A model generated the notes under the pieces. It was given only the letters and a program-made list of their open reading frames with translations, was not told where the DNA came from and made no database searches. This document shows, piece by piece, positions 22,867 through 25,497 of a stretch of DNA of 25,497 nt (positions are counted from its first letter, which is position 1; each line of letters begins with the position of its first letter). This stretch comes from DAOPZJ01 sp964587625 (GTDB lineage Bacteria; Bacillota; Clostridia; Oscillospirales; JAKOTC01), in assembly GCA_964587625.1 (NCBI GenBank), contig CAZPLU010000035.1, positions 1 through 25,497 on the forward strand. The letters are read 5' to 3'. The position numbers were made by a program, and so were the translations under genes.

Positions 22867-23960
22867 AGGACAGTGTCGGCGGAGGTGAAATTTCCGTTGG
22901 CGGTGCGCGACTGCGCGCCGAAACAGATGATGAATTATTACAACGTAAGATATTATTTGGGAGAAGATCATGTTTTGTACGGGTGGGGTGTTATTCGTTG
23001 GGATTATCTTTACCGGAGCAGTATGTCTCGGATCAACCGATTAAACTGGCAGACGACGTGATGGATGTGCAGGGCTGCGGGTATGCGACTTTCATTTTGA
23101 AAAGCGACAAGTCCCTGTGGGTGATCGGGAATTATCCGGATCCCGTGACGGGCGGGAATTACCGAGACCAATTCGCGAAAATCGCGGATAATGTTGTTGA
23201 AATCAGAAATTGCAGTCATAATACTTATTGTTGTTATGTTTTAAAGGATACCGGTGATTTGTATGTCATCGGATCAAAAAATGAGATCAAGTACAATGAA
23301 AAGCCGGAGATGATTATTGCCGATTCAGGGGTAACGCATCTGAATGGGTATTTTTATAAAAACGAGGGAAATGGTATGGATACATTATTTATCGAATATT
23401 TTTCATATCATAAACAAGACGAAACGTGGTATTTGAATATAAACGAAAACGGAGTGTTTTCAACTGTAAAAAAACATGTAAATGTTAATTATGCTGATCA
23501 ATTCGCCTTTTTTTATATTGATCATAAAAATAAACTTTATATGGCTGAAAATTACCGGACGGATGAAAAAACTTCGGTTGTTGTAAAAGATGGTGAAAAA
23601 ATCATTGATAAAAACGTGAAACAGTGTTACGGCGGGGAGGGAATCACCTGCGGGTATTTAACCAACAACGGGGACCTGTATATGATCGGATATAATTATA
23701 AAGATGTTTTCGGCACCGGTGAAAGGGTAGATCATGGCGTTATAAAAGTTGCGGAAGATGTGAAAAATATTTATCGTACGGATATAGGGGTTCACCAACC
23801 GACATTATATTTCTTGAAAGAGGACGATTCTCTTTGGGCGATCGGAGATAATACAATGGTGATAGGGGACGGTTCGGTTCCGAATTTGATTTATCAAGAC
23901 AACCGCTCCGTGTATTCGGAGATGGGTTTAACTGTTACGGATACAATTAAAACACCGGTG

Positions 23961-24251
23961 AAAATTCTTGATGATGTGAAAGAATTTACTTCAAACTATT
24001 ATGTGAAAATGGCAATCACAAAAGATGGGAAACGGTATGTCTGGGGTAAAAATGTGGTCGCGGCCGTTGCGACAGCATTCGGTTATGCCGCAAATGAGAC
24101 GGACCCGGAAGCATATATCACTTCAAAACGGGGAACCGCGGTGGACTGCAATCAATGGTTGGATGAAAGGCAGACCTACCGGAGAAAAGATATATATCTG
24201 GTGCCGACATTATGGGAGGACGTGTTCGGACAGCCGTTCCCGGGGGATTGA
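23961..24251 (+). repeat. Lipoprotein 3' block shared with C1
   Basis: Gap-free match to 1090-1380 with only a few substitutions, while the rest of C7 is clearly diverged from C1. Confidence 0.75.
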
Positions 24252-24320
24252 ATTCAAAATTCGGGATTTAAAAGATGAGCACTTGTAATTTCAAAAAATC
24301 AAGGAAAGCAGGGGGGGAAT

Positions 24321-25497
24321 ATGGTCACAATCAAAAAGTCGATTTCCGTTTGCTTGGCAATTATCATGCTGATTTTGCTCTGCGCCGGCTGTGTGCCGGC
24401 GCAGAGCGGGACAGCGGCGGCGGAGGTGACTTTTCCGTTGGCGGTGCGCGATTGTGCGCCGAAACAATCGCGGAATTATTGCAACACGAGATATTATTTG
24501 ACCGCCGACCACGTTCTTTACGGTTGGGGTGCCAATTACGCTTACCTGCTCGGACTTTCTTTGCCGGAACAATATACATCGGATCAACCGGTTAAATTAA
24601 CGGACGGCGTGATGGATGTGGAGGGCTGCGGAGCGACGACATTTATTTTAAAAAGCGACAAGACCCTATGGGTGATCGGGAATTATCCGAACCCCGAGAC
24701 GGGCGGGAATTATTGCGAGCGGTTTATGCAAATCGCAGAAAACGTAGCCGAAATCCAAAACTGCAACCACAATATGTTTTGCTGTTATGTATTGAAAGAC
24801 ACCGGCGACCTATACATCATCGGGTCAATGAACGGGAGCAACCTGTGTGAAAATCCGGAAATGCGCTTGGTGGATTCGGGTGTGACGCGGTTAAATTATT
24901 ATTTTTATGAAAGTGAAGGCGACGGTCTCGTCTATGAAATCATAAACACGACAATGGTCACCAATTACTATTTCGCATATTATAAACAAAATAACATTTG
25001 GTACTTATCCGAAGATGGAACGGGGAACCGCAATACGGAAATGAAACACGAAAATGTCCGGAAAGCGGCTCCTTACCCCAGTTATTTTATAGACGGTGAA
25101 AATAATTTTTGCGTCGAAGGTTATTATTCTACGGGCGGCGAAGAAGATCAGTTGAAAGTTGAAATAAAACCGACGAACGGGAAAAAGATCATCGCACGGG
25201 ATGTAGCCGAATGTTTTGACGGGGCGGGCAGGGCGTATGGATATTTGACCAAAGACGGGGACCTTTATTATACCGGAACCGGTTTGAAAGATATCGATAC
25301 AGGCAAAATCGTCGGATATGGAACCGTAAAAGCGGCCGGAAACGTAAAACATGTTTATCAATTCAAAATCAACGAATACCAAACGACATTGTATTTCTTG
25401 AAAGAGGACGATTCGCTTTGGGCGATCGGCGACAATTCTTGGGTTGCGGGCGACGGGTCTGCTCCGACTTCCATTTACAAAGAAAACCGCTCGGTTT
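24321..25497 (+). CDS. RCC1-like beta-propeller lipoprotein, type I (C8), 3' end cut by window
   Basis: ATG at 24321 after a GGGGGGG ribosome binding site. Signal MVTIKKSISVCLAI with lipobox LLCAGC at about Cys26. The signal sequence differs from C5-C7, but from codon 46 onward the gene is identical to C5 and to the fragment at the window start. 392 codons are present, covering the first seven blades, up to NRSV. The 3' end would be expected to resemble C1 or C5. The 69-base gap after C7 holds no promoter that I can see, so this gene too may depend on the C5 promoter. Confidence 0.85.
   Translation, partial: MVTIKKSISVCLAIIMLILLCAGCVPAQSGTAAAEVTFPLAVRDCAPKQSRNYCNTRYYLTADHVLYGWGANYAYLLGLSLPEQYTSDQPVKLTDGVMDVEGCGATTFILKSDKTLWVIGNYPNPETGGNYCERFMQIAENVAEIQNCNHNMFCCYVLKDTGDLYIIGSMNGSNLCENPEMRLVDSGVTRLNYYFYESEGDGLVYEIINTTMVTNYYFAYYKQNNIWYLSEDGTGNRNTEMKHENVRKAAPYPSYFIDGENNFCVEGYYSTGGEEDQLKVEIKPTNGKKIIARDVAECFDGAGRAYGYLTKDGDLYYTGTGLKDIDTGKIVGYGTVKAAGNVKHVYQFKINEYQTTLYFLKEDDSLWAIGDNSWVAGDGSAPTSIYKENRSV
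24377..24407 (+). promoter_or_regulatory. Stem-loop inside lipobox codons (C8)
   Basis: Same 13-bp core arms and loop as C5-C7. It is retained although the upstream signal-peptide codons are different. Confidence 0.72.
24456..25497 (+). repeat. 1,042-bp exact repeat R, copy 3
   Basis: Identical by eye to 1-1042 and 19595-20636. The window stops at its last shared base. Confidence 0.85.

Larger units (their letters stand above)
22783..24251 (+). pseudogene. RCC1-like lipoprotein, type I (C7), frameshifted
   Basis: Starts MKKIAFKKGF with lipobox LLCAGC and reads normally through the first blade LYGWG. The frame then shifts near 22986 and stops at 23061. The remainder continues in another frame from about 22983 to 24251 as a full set of propeller units ending VPTLWEDVFGQPFPGD. 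Compared with C5, about 10 bases are missing between the GWG and LGLSLP codons. The rest shows no other damage, so the lesion is recent, a sequencing or assembly error, or a phase-variation state. The final 291 bases nearly match C1. Confidence 0.75.

Noticed and set aside
22975..23065. Programmed ribosomal frameshift in C7
   Set aside because: No slippery heptamer or downstream structure is evident, and about 10 bases are missing relative to the intact copies, so a deletion is simpler.
1..25497. Circular plasmid of 24,455 bp
   Set aside because: The ends do overlap, but no replication, partition or mobilisation gene is present, and an internal third copy of the same repeat explains the overlap as an assembly break.
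1..25497. CRISPR array or mobile element
   Set aside because: The repeats are long, gene-sized and in direct order, with no short regular spacers, transposase, integrase or terminal inverted repeats.

Overview
The window looks like chromosome of a Gram-positive, probably clostridial (Bacillota) bacterium. The evidence is strong purine-rich ribosome binding sites, consensus TTGACA-17-TAAAAT/TAATAT promoters, lipobox lipoproteins and small Lys-Lys-initiated signal peptides. All genes point rightwards. Almost everything belongs to one tandem array of related cassettes (called C1 to C8 here). No replication, phage, transposase, tRNA, rRNA or CRISPR feature is visible. The taxonomic call is an inference from style, not from a marker gene.

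A full cassette reads: strong promoter, small basic protein (59-71 aa), structured intergenic RNA, secreted bacteriocin-like peptide (114-125 aa), stem-loop, RCC1-type beta-propeller lipoprotein (about 490-500 aa), and two FtsX/MacB-like permeases (one of about 360-380 aa, one of about 445-473 aa). C1 (1-3931) has a lipoprotein 3' part plus short then long permease. C2 (4070-8949) is full, with long then short permease. C3 (9194-14197) is full, short then long. C4 (14334-18478) has promoter, lipoprotein, long then short permease, but has lost the small protein and the peptide. C5 (18543-20974) has promoter, small protein, peptide and lipoprotein but no permeases. C6 (21130-22626), C7 (22783-24251, frameshifted) and C8 (24321 to the window end) are lipoproteins only. 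Remnants of peptide-gene 3' ends lie after C5 and C6.

Two subtypes alternate. In type I (C1, C3) a type I lipoprotein precedes short-long permeases. In type II (C2, C4) a type II lipoprotein precedes long-short permeases. C5-C8 carry type I lipoproteins only. The membrane-proximal parts and C termini of the permeases are conserved while their extracellular domains and the secreted peptides vary. Several blocks are nearly or fully identical between cassettes, which points to ongoing duplication, gene conversion and decay.

The simplest working model, an inference, is a family of secreted antimicrobial or signalling peptides. Each would be made with a surface beta-propeller lipoprotein and a permease pair that sense, export or give immunity to it. 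No ABC ATPase is encoded in the window, so the permeases either borrow one from elsewhere or act without one.

The first and last 1,042 bases of the window are the same sequence. Both window ends fall exactly where copies of that repeat diverge, so the window is probably an assembly contig broken at a repeat. The array may extend beyond both ends, and exact copy number and order should be treated with caution.
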